From contig CANRDU010000015.1 in NCBI GenBank assembly GCA_947629445.1, positions 1-34,591 on the forward strand: DNA of 34,591 nucleotides. Direction: 5' to 3'. Shown one piece after another: positions 16,778 to 25,909 of this stretch (position 1 is its first letter; the number at the start of each line of letters is the position of its first letter). A model generated the notes under the pieces. The model made no database searches, was not told the origin of the DNA, and saw only the letters and a program-made list of their open reading frames with translations. This DNA comes from an uncultured Bacilli bacterium. GTDB taxonomy: Bacteria; Bacillota_I; Bacilli_A; RF39; UBA660. Made by a program: the position numbers and the translations under genes.

Positions 16778-18664
16778 ATGAGAAAAATTAGTAGTTTAAT
16801 GATTGCTATTGTTATTACATTTATTTCTTTAGTGATGCCAGTAGTGGCGAAGGAACCTAAAAAAACATTATATGATGTCATGTCAGAAAAAGCTGTGAGA
16901 GATGATATAAAAAGTAAATATGTAGATTTTAATGACGGAATTCATTTTAGTTATGACCCTGTGTATTATCCTGAAGAAGAAAATACATCTATTAAAGTAA
17001 ATAATGGGAAAGGTGTATATTTGATGTCATCGACAGCTAAAGATGCCTATCCGATTTATTATTATAGGGGAGAGGTAGAGGACAACAATGTCATTTTTGG
17101 TGGATATTGCTGGAAAATTGTTAGAACCACCAATACTGGCGGTGTGAAAATTATATACAACGGGGAACCTAATGAGGATGGAACTTGTACAGATTCTATA
17201 AAGACTTTTGATCGTTCTTTGAATTTTGGGTGGTCTTGGTATAATTATGACGGCGGTTATATGTTTCCTGAAAATTTTGAAGCCCCTACATTTTACCTTG
17301 ATGATTGGTTAGAGTTTAAAGATATCTCTTGGATTACTTTTGCAGGAAAAGAAGAAAAAACAGAAAGAGAAATATCAGGCACTTATTATTATGCTAGTGA
17401 AGTACGTTATGAAAATGGAAAGTATACGTTGGTCAACCCTAAGGAATATACTTTTGGGGAAATGGATTATGATTCTGATTATGATAAAATTTATGATATG
17501 GAATCTAAATATAGTTGTTTAAATGGGGGCACAAGTTGTGATGAACTTACCTATATTATTTATCTAAGTTACTATGATTTGGATGATGAAGATAATAAAC
17601 TATATTATATAACATTACAAAATGGTGAAACAAAAGAGTCAATTTTAGAAGATTTCAAAAAGCAAAAGATAATCATTGGAAATGATGTAAGTTATCAGAA
17701 TGGAAAATATACGTTGAAGAATACTGCTCAGATTTCATTAGCAGATCCCAATATAGGAAATAAACATTATACATGTTTTACTAACTCTGCTTCTTGTGAA
17801 GAAGTAGCTTATATATATGAATATGGGGGCGAAACTGAATATCCTGGTTTATCATTTTTTAGTTTATCTAATGGAGATACTATTGAAAAGTTTCAAGCGA
17901 TATATGATGTATATAAAAATATTGCAAACGAAAAAGATTCTAACTTGAAAGCTACTTTGGATAAATGGTATAGTGAGCATATGCAAGATTATACACAATA
18001 TTTAGAGGATACAGTATGGTGTAATGATAGATCCATTTATTATGGAAATCTTGACAAAAATAGTGTATTGGATACTTATGATTATGTTGGATTTGCAAGC
18101 AATAATCGTGATTATCCTAAGTATTGGAATGACCCTAATTTTGTAGCTAGACCAAGTCTCGCATGTTCTAATAAAAATGACCGTTTCACAGTTAGTGAAG
18201 GAAATGGTAACGGAAAGTTAACATACCCAGTAGCTACTATTACTTCGGATGAATTATTATACGCAGGTTCTCAAGTTCCAGATGGTCCTTATTGTTTGAA
18301 TTTCACAGAGGTAACTATGTCAATGACTGGTGAAGGTATGATTTCCTATATCGATTGGGACTACTTACTTCGACGTTGGGAACAATATGAACCTATAACT
18401 GCAAATAGTGAAGTAATGCCAGTAGGCTGTGCAGGAAGTATGTCTGTGGTTTTACCAGTTGTTTCTTTAAAAAGGAATATGGCTATTATGGGGGGAAATG
18501 GAACGGAGCAAGCTCCTTTCACCTTAGTAGAGGTTTCAGAAGATCAACTCCAAGTTCCTAGCACGTCTGATAACAGCAAGAATTACATAGTATTATTTGG
18601 AATATCCTTCTTAATATTATTAGTTGGATATTATGTTAATAAGAAAGTAAGATATGAAGAGTAA
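16778..18664 (+). CDS. Large exported, C-terminally anchored surface protein
   Basis: This 628-aa protein has a signal peptide (residues 1-24, ending PVVAK). Its ectodomain contains the FGGYCWKIVRTTNTGGVKII motif seen in a group of gut-Firmicutes surface proteins. Two related Cys-paired stretches follow (SCLNGGTSCDELTYI and TCFTNSASCEEVAYI, about residues 247 and 330). A C-terminal membrane helix (about 600-621) ends in a short basic tail (NKKVRYEE), with no LPXTG. Many Cys residues suggest extracellular disulfides. AGGAGAAGG lies before ATG. Function unknown; adhesion or envelope binding is a guess. Confidence 0.7.
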   Translation: MRKISSLMIAIVITFISLVMPVVAKEPKKTLYDVMSEKAVRDDIKSKYVDFNDGIHFSYDPVYYPEEENTSIKVNNGKGVYLMSSTAKDAYPIYYYRGEVEDNNVIFGGYCWKIVRTTNTGGVKIIYNGEPNEDGTCTDSIKTFDRSLNFGWSWYNYDGGYMFPENFEAPTFYLDDWLEFKDISWITFAGKEEKTEREISGTYYYASEVRYENGKYTLVNPKEYTFGEMDYDSDYDKIYDMESKYSCLNGGTSCDELTYIIYLSYYDLDDEDNKLYYITLQNGETKESILEDFKKQKIIIGNDVSYQNGKYTLKNTAQISLADPNIGNKHYTCFTNSASCEEVAYIYEYGGETEYPGLSFFSLSNGDTIEKFQAIYDVYKNIANEKDSNLKATLDKWYSEHMQDYTQYLEDTVWCNDRSIYYGNLDKNSVLDTYDYVGFASNNRDYPKYWNDPNFVARPSLACSNKNDRFTVSEGNGNGKLTYPVATITSDELLYAGSQVPDGPYCLNFTEVTMSMTGEGMISYIDWDYLLRRWEQYEPITANSEVMPVGCAGSMSVVLPVVSLKRNMAIMGGNGTEQAPFTLVEVSEDQLQVPSTSDNSKNYIVLFGISFLILLVGYYVNKKVRYEE

Positions 18665-18681
18665 TCTTCTATCTTTTTTTG
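18649..18681 (+). terminator. Terminator of the surface-protein gene
   Basis: AAGATATGAAGA-gtaa-TCTTCTATCTT forms an 11-bp stem with one bulge, followed by a T run. The stop codon overlaps the loop. Confidence 0.85.
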
Positions 18682-18690
18682 TAAAAATAA

Positions 18691-18728
18691 TTGACTTTAT
18701 GGAGAAAAATCAGTATACTACTATACTG
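18691..18728 (+). promoter_or_regulatory. Promoter and operator-like palindrome of the radC-mreCD operon
   Basis: TTGACT (18691-18696), a 17-base spacer and TATACT (18714-18719). The -10 lies inside a perfect inverted repeat, CAGTATA-ctac-TATACTG (18711-18728), as expected for a repressor operator. Confidence 0.65.
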
Positions 18729-18793
18729 AATAATTCGAATACCGTACGACATATTTAGACAGCTACTTTTAATACAATGAATATGGTGACAGT

Positions 18794-19258
18794 ATGAAAA
18801 AATATTTATTTTCTATATTTATTGCGTTAGTAGTGGGATTTTTTCTAGCAAAGTCTTTTTTAGAACAGTATGATTCTTACCAGGGCTTACACTTTACTTC
18901 TAATGATGGAGAAATGCTCTATTTTATTCGATATGCCAGTTATGATTCCGTAGAAGATATGGAGAAAGGAACTATTTCTCTTACAAACTATATCTATAAG
19001 GAAAATGGTGAAAAAATTGATGTATATGTAGGTATTACGTCGGACTCAGATAATTTAATTAAGTTAGGGAATTATTATAGTTCTTTAGGGTATAATACTT
19101 ATACGGAAGAATTTTTAGTTACGAATGAAGATTTTTTAGCATCTCTACGAAACTATGACACGATTTTATCTAGTACAGATGATTCTGTTGTGATTGCATC
19201 GATTAGTAGTCAAATTTTAGAAAAGTATGAGGAATTAGTAAATGGTAGTGAAGATTAA
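18794..19258 (+). CDS. SPOR-like membrane protein, unknown
   Basis: This 154-aa protein has an N-terminal membrane helix (about residues 4-20) and an outside domain of about 130 residues. A stretch reading VYVGITSDSDNLIKLGNYYS followed by LGYNTYTEE resembles SPOR-type peptidoglycan-binding folds, in which a beta strand leads into a helix and GY. The assignment is by pattern only. The ribosome site (GGTGA) is modest. It is first in the operon and its stop overlaps the radC start by 17 bases. An envelope or cell-shape role fits mreC and mreD downstream. Confidence 0.65.
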   Translation: MKKYLFSIFIALVVGFFLAKSFLEQYDSYQGLHFTSNDGEMLYFIRYASYDSVEDMEKGTISLTNYIYKENGEKIDVYVGITSDSDNLIKLGNYYSSLGYNTYTEEFLVTNEDFLASLRNYDTILSSTDDSVVIASISSQILEKYEELVNGSED

Positions 19259-19937
19259 AGAATTACCAGTTTTAGAAAGACCTTATGAAAAGTTAGAGTA
19301 TTATGGAGTAGAAAGTTTGTCCAATGAAGAATTATTAGCAGTTTTATTGAGAACTGGTTCTAAAAATTTATCTTCGAAGGAATTAGCTACCAAGGTTTTA
19401 ACAACATTTTCATCTTTGATAGAATTATCGGAAGTTACCTATGAAAAACTATTGGAAATAAAAGGTATCGGAAGGTCTAAGGCTTGTACCTTGTTATCTG
19501 CTTTAGAACTTTTTAAACGTATCGAACAAGAACGATTAACCATAAAAAATCAGAAGTTAACGAGTAGTCAAATGGTTTATGAATATTATCGCTTCAAAAT
19601 AGGAAACGAAAAGCAAGAATGCTTTTATGTTGTTTATTTGGATAATTCGAAAAATATTATTCGTGATAAATTGTTATTTAAGGGAACTAACAATTATAGT
19701 ATTGTTCATCCAAGAGAAATCTTTAAAGAGGCCTATTTGCTCTCTGCAAGTGCCATTATTTGTGTTCATAATCATCCTTCTGGTAATGTAGTTCCTAGTC
19801 GTGAAGATAGGGAAATGACATCCCGAATTAGTCAGATTGGGGAGTTATTGGGAATACAGTTATTGGACCATTTAATTATTGGAAGTAAAAATTATTACAG
19901 TTTTCTTGAAAATGAAACTCAGAAAGAAGTTAGGTGA
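19242..19937 (+). CDS. radC: RadC-family JAB-domain protein
   Basis: This 231-aa protein has an N-terminal helix-hairpin-helix region (LEIKGIGRSKACTLLSALEL, about residues 67-86) and a JAB/MPN metal-binding domain. The metal motif is HNHPSGNVVPSREDREMT (about 172-189) with an upstream Glu. Once named a DNA-repair protein, its real role is unclear. In many Firmicutes it sits beside mreBCD, as here. AGGAA lies 7 bases before ATG. Its TGA stop lies 4 bases before the mreC start. Confidence 0.93.
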   Translation: MVVKIKELPVLERPYEKLEYYGVESLSNEELLAVLLRTGSKNLSSKELATKVLTTFSSLIELSEVTYEKLLEIKGIGRSKACTLLSALELFKRIEQERLTIKNQKLTSSQMVYEYYRFKIGNEKQECFYVVYLDNSKNIIRDKLLFKGTNNYSIVHPREIFKEAYLLSASAIICVHNHPSGNVVPSREDREMTSRISQIGELLGIQLLDHLIIGSKNYYSFLENETQKEVR

Positions 19938-19941
19938 GGGA

Positions 19942-20793
19942 ATGAAACGACAAAAGAATCTTTGGAAGAAGTATTGGATTATTGCCATTTGCTTAGTGAC
20001 TGTAATGCTAGGAATTACGGCTTTCTCTATTCATCATGGAAGATCTCTAACTTGGATTGAAAAAGGGGTAAAAGATACGGTATTAACGATTGGTCATGTG
20101 TTATCCGCTCCTCTTCAATATGGACAAGATAAGTGGGAAGCTATGCAAAATGGAGAAAAAGTCTTAAACGATTATGAGAAATTACAAAAGGAAGTTGATT
20201 CCCTTAACTTATATAAAGATAAATTAGAAGAGTTAGAATTAGAAAATGAAGAACTACGAGAATTATTAGACTTAAATGCTTCTTTATTAGAGTATGACGA
20301 AGTATCGGCTATGATTATTAATCGAAATATTACTTATTGGTTAGATAGTTTTACTATTGATAAAGGGGAAAGAGAAGGTATTCAAAAAAATATGGCGGTT
20401 CTAGGAAAAGGACAAGTAATTGGCTATATTTCACAGACCAGTTTACATACTAGTACCGTGAAATTATTTACTAGTTCTATTTTGGAAAATCAAGTATCGG
20501 TGAAAATTGATCTTTCAGAGGGAAAGTATGCTTATGGATTACTAACGGGATATGATAGTAAAGAGCAAGTGTATAAAATTGAAGGAATCAGTGGCTATGT
20601 AGATATTCCCATTAGCGCAAAAGTCACAACTACGGGATTGGGAGATCGATTTCCTAGTGGACTTGTTATAGGAACTGTTTCTGATGTTCAAACGGATAAT
20701 TTTGATTTATCAAAAGTAGTATCTGTAAGACCGAGTGGAGATGCTTCTGATATTCGCTTTGTTACTGTTTTAATAAGAGGAGGGGGAGAATGA
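19942..20793 (+). CDS. mreC: Cell-shape protein MreC
   Basis: This 283-aa protein has one N-terminal membrane helix (about residues 10-30), a coiled coil (about 70-110, LEELELENEELRELLDLN) and a double beta-barrel domain carrying the family GKGQVIGYI and GDRFPSGLVIGTV motifs. MreC links the MreB cytoskeleton with the elongation synthases RodA and PBP2. The AGGTGAGGG site overlaps the radC stop and lies just before ATG 19942. A start at 19912 is possible but has no ribosome site. The mreD start overlaps its stop (ATGA). Confidence 0.93.
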   Translation: MKRQKNLWKKYWIIAICLVTVMLGITAFSIHHGRSLTWIEKGVKDTVLTIGHVLSAPLQYGQDKWEAMQNGEKVLNDYEKLQKEVDSLNLYKDKLEELELENEELRELLDLNASLLEYDEVSAMIINRNITYWLDSFTIDKGEREGIQKNMAVLGKGQVIGYISQTSLHTSTVKLFTSSILENQVSVKIDLSEGKYAYGLLTGYDSKEQVYKIEGISGYVDIPISAKVTTTGLGDRFPSGLVIGTVSDVQTDNFDLSKVVSVRPSGDASDIRFVTVLIRGGGE

Positions 20794-21296
20794 TTGTTCT
20801 TTTAATAGTTTTGTCTTTCCTTTTAGATGATATTTTGTTCCAAGTCGTAGGGAACAATACCATATTTTTCCCTCTTTGTACATTATTATCTTTAGTAGTA
20901 ATTTACCCTTTTGTTAGAAATAATCTTCTTCACTACTATGCCATTTCTATAATACTGGGAGTATTATATGATATTTGTTACAGTGGAACGTTATTTTTAC
21001 ATGTTGCATTATTTATACTACTTAGTTTTTTTATTGCAAAATGTTTTTCCAAACTATCTATTAACATGGTAAATACTTATTGCTTAGGGATAGCTGTTGT
21101 CTTGCTTTATAGGGTATTTCTGATGATGTTTTTCGTTCTTTTGAAAATTACTCCTTGGAATTTAGAGAATTTTTTAGATAGTATTCTTTCTTCTATTTTG
21201 TTCAATAGTTTTTATTTAGGCTGTTTTTATTTTTTAGCAAAAAAAATGCGATTAAAAATGATAAAAAAGAAATATTCTTTGTTGAAAATTCAATAG
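20790..21296 (+). CDS. mreD: Cell-shape protein MreD
   Basis: This 168-aa protein is almost entirely hydrophobic with about five membrane helices, as in MreD. It includes the conserved stretch GVLYDICYSGTLFLHVALF (about residues 57-75). ATG lies in an ATGA overlap with mreC, and GAGGGGGAG is its ribosome site. It assists the elongasome in rod shape. No mreB is adjacent in this window. Confidence 0.85.
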   Translation: MIVLLIVLSFLLDDILFQVVGNNTIFFPLCTLLSLVVIYPFVRNNLLHYYAISIILGVLYDICYSGTLFLHVALFILLSFFIAKCFSKLSINMVNTYCLGIAVVLLYRVFLMMFFVLLKITPWNLENFLDSILSSILFNSFYLGCFYFLAKKMRLKMIKKKYSLLKIQ

Positions 21297-21360
21297 TTGT
21301 CAGATATAGTTTGCAGAAATAACATACATTTGTTCGCAAAAACTATTGACAACTTTTTTT
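21290..21360 (+). terminator. Long hairpin terminator after mreD
   Basis: AGTTGTCA just after mreD pairs with TGACAACT at the far end, with inner arms ATAGTTTGC / GCAAAAACTAT, then seven T residues. The SOS box lies in the loop and the recA -35 in the 3' arm. Confidence 0.7.
21323..21336 (+). promoter_or_regulatory. LexA (SOS) box of recA
   Basis: Read on the minus strand, CGAACAAATGTATG matches the Gram-positive LexA/DinR consensus CGAACRNRYGTTYG at 13 of 14 positions. It ends 9 bases before the recA -35, a usual place for repression by LexA. Confidence 0.75.
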
Positions 21361-21374
21361 CTTGGTAGTATAAT
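21346..21374 (+). promoter_or_regulatory. recA promoter (full consensus)
   Basis: TTGACA (21346-21351), a 17-base spacer and TATAAT (21369-21374). This is a perfect sigma-A promoter, probably held down by LexA at the adjacent box. Confidence 0.9.
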
Positions 21375-21405
21375 GAAGTCATGAATGATTGAAGGAGGAA
21401 GATTT

Positions 21406-22428
21406 ATGGTGAAGACAGCTGGTGATAGAACTCTTGAACAAGTCATGGCGGACATCGAAAAACAATTTGGTAAAGGTGCAGTCATGAAGTTAGGAGAACA
21501 TGAACACCAAAAAATTGATACCATTTCTAGTGGCTCTATATCTTTGGATGTAGCCTTAGGAATTGGTGGATACCCAAAAGGTAGAATTATTGAAATTTAT
21601 GGTCCTGAATCTAGTGGTAAAACTACTTTCGCACTTCATGCTATTGCGGAAGCACAGAAAAAAGGGGGAAGAGCTGCTTTCATAGATGCTGAACATGCTT
21701 TAGATCCCCAATATGCCGCTAAGATTGGTGTTAATATTAATGAATTATTATTAAGTCAACCAGATAATGGTGAACAAGCGTTAGAGATTTGTGAAGCCCT
21801 TGTAAGAAGTGGTGCGATTAGTGTTATTGTTATTGATTCTGTTGCTGCATTAGTTCCTCAAGCGGAAATCGAAGGAGAAATGGGAGACTCTCATGTTGGT
21901 TTGCAAGCGCGACTTATGAGCCAAGCTTTAAGAAAATTATCGGGAGTTATTAATAAAACTAATACTATTTGTATTTTTATTAATCAATTACGTGAAAAAG
22001 TTGGTGTAATGTATGGAAATCCAGAAACGACACCAGGTGGAAGAGCTTTAAAATTCTATGCTTCTGTAAGACTAGAAATTAGACGGGGAGAACAAATTAA
22101 ACTAGGAACAGATATTGTCGGAAATAAAGCCAACATTAAAGTAGTTAAAAATAAAATGGCTCCTCCATTTAAAACCTGTACCGTCGATATCATGTATGGG
22201 GAAGGTGTATCTATCTTAGGAGAAATGGTCGATTTAGGTAGTGAAGCTGGTGTGATAGAGAAAAGTGGTTCTTGGTATGCTTATCAAGGTGAAAAAGTAG
22301 GACAGGGTAAAGAAAATGTTAAGGAATGGTTACGTAATAATCCAGATAAATATGCTGAAATTGAAAAGAAAGTAAGGGAATATTATGCTAGCCATGATAC
22401 TCTTACGATTGGTGGCTCTGAGATATAA
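21406..22428 (+). CDS. recA: Recombinase RecA
   Basis: This 340-aa ATPase forms filaments on single-stranded DNA, drives homologous strand exchange and triggers LexA self-cleavage. Walker [10 protein letters not shown] is at about residues 66-74, and Walker B is [10 protein letters not shown]. The DNA-binding loop region includes [40 protein letters not shown] and [12 protein letters not shown] are also family signatures. AAGGAGG lies 7 bases before ATG 21406. It is a single-gene unit between its own promoter and terminator. Confidence 0.98.
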   Translation: MVKTAGDRTLEQVMADIEKQFGKGAVMKLGEHEHQKIDTISSGSISLDVALGIGGYPKGRIIEIYGPESSGKTTFALHAIAEAQKKGGRAAFIDAEHALDPQYAAKIGVNINELLLSQPDNGEQALEICEALVRSGAISVIVIDSVAALVPQAEIEGEMGDSHVGLQARLMSQALRKLSGVINKTNTICIFINQLREKVGVMYGNPETTPGGRALKFYASVRLEIRRGEQIKLGTDIVGNKANIKVVKNKMAPPFKTCTVDIMYGEGVSILGEMVDLGSEAGVIEKSGSWYAYQGEKVGQGKENVKEWLRNNPDKYAEIEKKVREYYASHDTLTIGGSEI

Positions 22429-22440
22429 TAATGTATTATA

Positions 22441-22510
22441 AAAAGTAGAATAAATGTGTTTTGGTTGCCTATTGAATACTGTATAGGTTAGGAAACATTC
22501 TACTTTTTTT
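22441..22510 (+). terminator. Terminator of recA
   Basis: AAAAGTAGAAT (22441-22451) pairs with ATTCTACTTTT (22497-22507), with an inner CCTAT / ATAGG stem, followed by T residues. The structure is unusually long, like that after mreD. Confidence 0.75.
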
Positions 22511-22511
22511 C

Positions 22512-22540
22512 TTGACTTCTTATTCAATCCATTTTACAAT
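22512..22540 (+). promoter_or_regulatory. Promoter of rny
   Basis: TTGACT (22512-22517), a 17-base spacer and TACAAT (22535-22540). Near-consensus housekeeping promoter. Confidence 0.8.
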
Positions 22541-22591
22541 AATAGTAGAGTGATTGATAATCACTTGATACTGAGAAATGGAGGATTTAGT

Positions 22592-24145
22592 ATGTCAGAT
22601 ATGTTAATCCCCATTTTGCTAGTCCTAGTGGGACTTGTTGTTGGAATAATTGTAATGTTTATATTTTATTATATACGAGGGGTAAAAACTGCAAAAACAG
22701 TTGAGACACTCATTGGAAATGCTAAGATAGAAGCAGAACAAATAAAGAAAGATTATTTGGCGGAAGCAAAAGAAGAAGCCAATACTTTATCTAAGAAAGC
22801 CGAGGAAGAAATCCGGGAAAAGAAAAATGAACTAAAAAAAACAGAACAACGTTTGGATTCTCGCGAGGAGAATATTAATCGTAGGGATCAATCTCTTCAA
22901 AATAGAGAATCCCTCTTAGAAGAAAAAGAAAATAATCTTATTAATAAACAAAATGATATCCAAGACGAACAAGCAAAAGTGGAGGAATTAAAAAAGCAAC
23001 AATATGAATTGTTAGAACAGATAGCTGGATATACCAAGGATCAAGCTAGAGACATTGTCATGAAAAAGGTAGAAGAGGAGATGTCACTGGAAATAGCTTC
23101 TTATATTAAGGAAAAAGAAGCAGAGGCAGCTCTTACTGTTGATAAGAATGCGAAGAGTATGATAGTGTCTTCTATGCAACGTTATGCAGGGGAAGTAGCC
23201 AGCGAACAGACGGTAACCGTTGTCGATTTGCCAAGTGAAGACATGAAAGGTCGAATTATTGGTAGAGAGGGTAGAAATATCAGGACGATAGAAGCAGTTA
23301 CGGGAGTGGATTTAATTATTGATGATACTCCAGAAGCTATTGTTCTATCTAGTTTTGATCCGTTACGTCGTGAAATCGCTAGAGTAACTATTGAAACGTT
23401 AATTAAAGATGGAAGAATTCATCCTGCCCGTATTGAAGAAATTTATGATAAGACAGCTAAGGAAATGAAAGCAAAGATTTTAGAATATGGAGAGTCTGCT
23501 TTATTTGAGTTAGGTATTACAAAGATGGACTCTGAATTAATGGAGATTCTAGGAAGATTGCATTTTCGGACTAGTTATGGACAGAATGTCTTAACGCATT
23601 CTATTGAAGTAGCTCATTTAGCTGGTATCTTAGCATCGGAACTAGGAGAGAATGTCATGTTAGCCAAGAGAGCTGGACTTTTACATGACATTGGAAAGGC
23701 TATCGACCATGAAATGGAAGGAAGCCATGTAGAGATAGGAGTTTCTCTTGCTAAACGATATAAAGAAAATGATATTGTCGTGAATGCGATTGCCTCTCAT
23801 CATGGTGATGAAGAGCCAACTTCGGTAATTGCGGAGTTAGTAGCAATAGCGGATGCCTTGTCTGCATCTCGTCCTGGTGCACGAAATGATTCTTTGGAAA
23901 ACTATGTTCAGAGATTACATGATTTGGAAGAAATTGCCAATGATATTTCAGGAGTAGATAAAGCCTATGCTATGCAAGCAGGACGTGAGCTTAGAGTTGT
24001 CGTAAAACCAGAAGAAATAGATGATTTAACTAGTCATAAGGTAGCTCGCGATATTAAAAATAAGATTGAGGAAAATCTTCAATATCCTGGTACTATTAAA
24101 GTAACCGTTATTCGTGAAACGAGAGCAACAGAGGAAGCTAAATAG
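22592..24145 (+). CDS. rny: Ribonuclease Y
   Basis: This membrane-bound endoribonuclease starts much of the mRNA decay in Firmicutes. It has 517 aa. An N-terminal helix (about residues 4-27) is followed by a long charged coiled coil (about 30-195). The KH domain has [19 protein letters not shown] (about 219-237). The HD domain runs from [10 protein letters not shown] (about 333) to [12 protein letters not shown] (His-Asp metal pair, about 365). The start is ATG 22592, because GGAGGA (22580-22585) is correctly spaced for it. A terminator covers the stop codon. Confidence 0.97.
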   Translation: MSDMLIPILLVLVGLVVGIIVMFIFYYIRGVKTAKTVETLIGNAKIEAEQIKKDYLAEAKEEANTLSKKAEEEIREKKNELKKTEQRLDSREENINRRDQSLQNRESLLEEKENNLINKQNDIQDEQAKVEELKKQQYELLEQIAGYTKDQARDIVMKKVEEEMSLEIASYIKEKEAEAALTVDKNAKSMIVSSMQRYAGEVASEQTVTVVDLPSEDMKGRIIGREGRNIRTIEAVTGVDLIIDDTPEAIVLSSFDPLRREIARVTIETLIKDGRIHPARIEEIYDKTAKEMKAKILEYGESALFELGITKMDSELMEILGRLHFRTSYGQNVLTHSIEVAHLAGILASELGENVMLAKRAGLLHDIGKAIDHEMEGSHVEIGVSLAKRYKENDIVVNAIASHHGDEEPTSVIAELVAIADALSASRPGARNDSLENYVQRLHDLEEIANDISGVDKAYAMQAGRELRVVVKPEEIDDLTSHKVARDIKNKIEENLQYPGTIKVTVIRETRATEEAK

Positions 24146-24157
24146 CTTCCTTTTTTA
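24133..24157 (+). terminator. Terminator of rny
   Basis: An 8-bp perfect stem (GGAAGCTA / TAGCTTCC) with a 2-base nominal loop and six T residues. The stop codon lies at the loop. Confidence 0.9.
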
Positions 24158-24222
24158 TACATGTATACAAAAAGTAAACAAAAAGGAAAGAAAATGATTT
24201 TTCTAGCAAAAATAGGAGAATT

Positions 24223-24231
24223 TGTTATAAT
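24223..24231 (+). promoter_or_regulatory. Extended -10 promoter
   Basis: TGTTATAAT: TATAAT (24226-24231) with an upstream TG, 17 bases before the next gene's start. Confidence 0.6.
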
Positions 24232-24247
24232 GAAATAGAGGTGTGTT

Positions 24248-24946
24248 ATGGCAAAAGTAAGGGCAATTATAGGTAGTATTTTTTTAGGAGTGGGAATTAT
24301 CACTTTAATGTCGTACTTTTGGATATCTAATGAGAATGATAGGTTTCTCAAAAGTGCGGAAAAAACTCCAGCAACAATCATCGATATTAACTCTGTATAT
24401 GATAGTGCTGATGATGATTATGAGCATGAAGTTATTGTAAAATATGAAGTTGATGGTAGAGAATATAGTGGTAGATTAGATAGATACAGTTCTAATATGC
24501 ATATAGGAGATGAAGTAACGATTTATTATAATCGTGCAAATCCATCTTACTTTCGATCTGATCAAAGCGACATATTTTGGATATTCTTTTTATTTAGTGG
24601 CATTTTTTCGGTTATAGGTGGAGGACTTTTGATATCCTATATCATTAGCAAGAGAAAAAAGAAGAAAATAGAGAATTATCACTTTATGATTCGCGCTCAT
24701 ATTGAGGAAGTTAACTATGATACTTCAATTAGTTATAATGGTAGACATCCATATCGTGTATATGCAAGTTATACCAATTCAGCAGATAATAAATTATATA
24801 CTTATGTTAGTGAGCCAATTTTTCAAAATATTCGTCCTCTTATCGAAGGAAATAAAATTACAACGGTTCCTGTTTATGTTGATCCTAATAATTATGCTCA
24901 TTACATAGTGGATTTAAGTGAGATTAAACATTATTTAGGAAACTAA
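24248..24946 (+). CDS. DUF3592-type membrane protein
   Basis: This 232-aa protein has two membrane helices (about residues 5-24 and 110-137). Between them lies a beta-rich domain with VKYEVDGREYSGRLD, then a GDEVTIYYNRANPSYFRSD ending typical of DUF3592. A second, weaker copy of the same fold follows (about 145-225, ending VPVYVDPNNYAHYIVD). GAGGTG lies before ATG. It stands alone behind its own promoter and converges on the next gene. Function unknown. Confidence 0.75.
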   Translation: MAKVRAIIGSIFLGVGIITLMSYFWISNENDRFLKSAEKTPATIIDINSVYDSADDDYEHEVIVKYEVDGREYSGRLDRYSSNMHIGDEVTIYYNRANPSYFRSDQSDIFWIFFLFSGIFSVIGGGLLISYIISKRKKKKIENYHFMIRAHIEEVNYDTSISYNGRHPYRVYASYTNSADNKLYTYVSEPIFQNIRPLIEGNKITTVPVYVDPNNYAHYIVDLSEIKHYLGN

Positions 24947-24978
24947 AAAAGTACATCTTAAGGATGCACTTTTATTTC
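24947..24978. terminator. Bidirectional terminator
   Basis: AAAAAAGTACATC and GGATGCACTTTTATTT form a stem with one mismatch between convergent genes, giving T runs on both strands. Confidence 0.7.
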
Positions 24979-25596
24979 GTATTCTGCTATTTTCTTTAAA
25001 ATTTTATCCACAGAATAGTCAATAAATTTTTTTATAATATCTAAATCAAAAACGTAACTTTTAGAATTTTTACTATTTGCGATAATAATCCCCATTTTTT
25101 CAATTAATACGGGGAGTTTAGAGATTGGAATTTCATCCATTTCTATGGTTGGCAATATTAAATCTTCATAGAATAGGGATAAATCTAAGTTATATTCATC
25201 AATTAATTGAACGTTTAAATTGGTATAATCATCATATATAAGTTTTAAAATTTCTTCTGGAGAAGTCGAAATTGTGGTTCCATCCATTAAATGGACAGAT
25301 CCTTCATATACTTTTTTTCTCATAAATTCATCGAACCAAATTTTATCTGTATATAAGTGAATAAAATATCCTAATAAGAATGGATTATTCAATTGGTCTT
25401 TATATTTATCTATAAAAGCAAAGGTATTAGGAATGGAATCTTTAGGTGTTGATAGAAAATGAGATTTTTCCTTAGAAAGTCCAATTTGTTTACTTAAATC
25501 GGGGGCAATAGAGCCTAAAAATAATGCTTTTTCATCTACCTTTAAAGTTTCATTTAATTTTTTCGCAACACAAATATGAATGAGTGCTGATGCCAT
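24958..25596 (-). CDS. Zinc-dependent phospholipase C/D-like protein
   Basis: This 212-aa protein carries the pattern of the bacterial phospholipase C/D-like hydrolases. It has an N-terminal SALIHICVAKKL (His), LGSIAPDLSK (Asp), KSHF and GYFIHLYTDKIWFDEF, which would supply the His/Asp metal ligands. There is no signal peptide, so it is probably cytoplasmic. The substrate is not known. GGTGATT lies before ATG on the minus strand. Confidence 0.7.
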   Translation of the reverse strand: MASALIHICVAKKLNETLKVDEKALFLGSIAPDLSKQIGLSKEKSHFLSTPKDSIPNTFAFIDKYKDQLNNPFLLGYFIHLYTDKIWFDEFMRKKVYEGSVHLMDGTTISTSPEEILKLIYDDYTNLNVQLIDEYNLDLSLFYEDLILPTIEMDEIPISKLPVLIEKMGIIIANSKNSKSYVFDLDIIKKFIDYSVDKILKKIAEYEIKVHP

Positions 25597-25621
25597 ATTA
25601 TAATCACCATATTTATTATAC

Positions 25622-25650
25622 CAAAAAAAGAATTTTAAAAAAATTCTTTT
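25622..25650 (-). terminator. Terminator of the coat-like gene (minus strand)
   Basis: AAGAATTT and AAATTCTT form a short stem on the minus strand followed by seven T residues. Confidence 0.6.
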
Positions 25651-25652
25651 TA

Positions 25653-25889
25653 TTAGTAAGGTCCATAATATGGGTATGGAGGATAATAGTAGTTATTTGT
25701 ATAATATGGTTGCCCATAACCTCCACCATAATTATTCCCTCCATAAAAGAAAGGTGCAACTAAACCACCGGTAATTCCCCCCAATAGAAAAGGTCCAAGA
25801 AAGCCTACTCGCTCATCTTGTTGTGTAGGTGCATAAGGCATAGTGGGAAATGTATTCATTCCTCCTATATTATTGTTTGGTGTGAACAT
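25653..25889 (-). CDS. Gly/Tyr-rich small protein, probable spore coat component
   Basis: This 78-aa protein begins MFTPNNNIGGMNTFPTMPYA. It has a short hydrophobic segment (GFLGPFLLGGITGGLVAPFF) and ends in a Gly/Tyr/Pro/Asn-rich tail (GGGYGQPYYTNNYYYPPYP). This composition is typical of small coat proteins that become cross-linked through tyrosines. GAAAGGAGA lies 6 bases before ATG, and a sigma-K-like promoter sits just upstream. Longer readings upstream lack a ribosome site. The coat role is an inference from composition and promoter. Confidence 0.65.
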   Translation of the reverse strand: MFTPNNNIGGMNTFPTMPYAPTQQDERVGFLGPFLLGGITGGLVAPFFYGGNNYGGGYGQPYYTNNYYYPPYPYYGPY

Positions 25890-25909
25890 AGAGATTCTCC
25901 TTTCAATGA

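Noticed and set aside
18729..18751. Possible LexA box near TTCGAATACCGTACGA
   Set aside because: At least three mismatches to the consensus, unlike the 13/14 match before recA.
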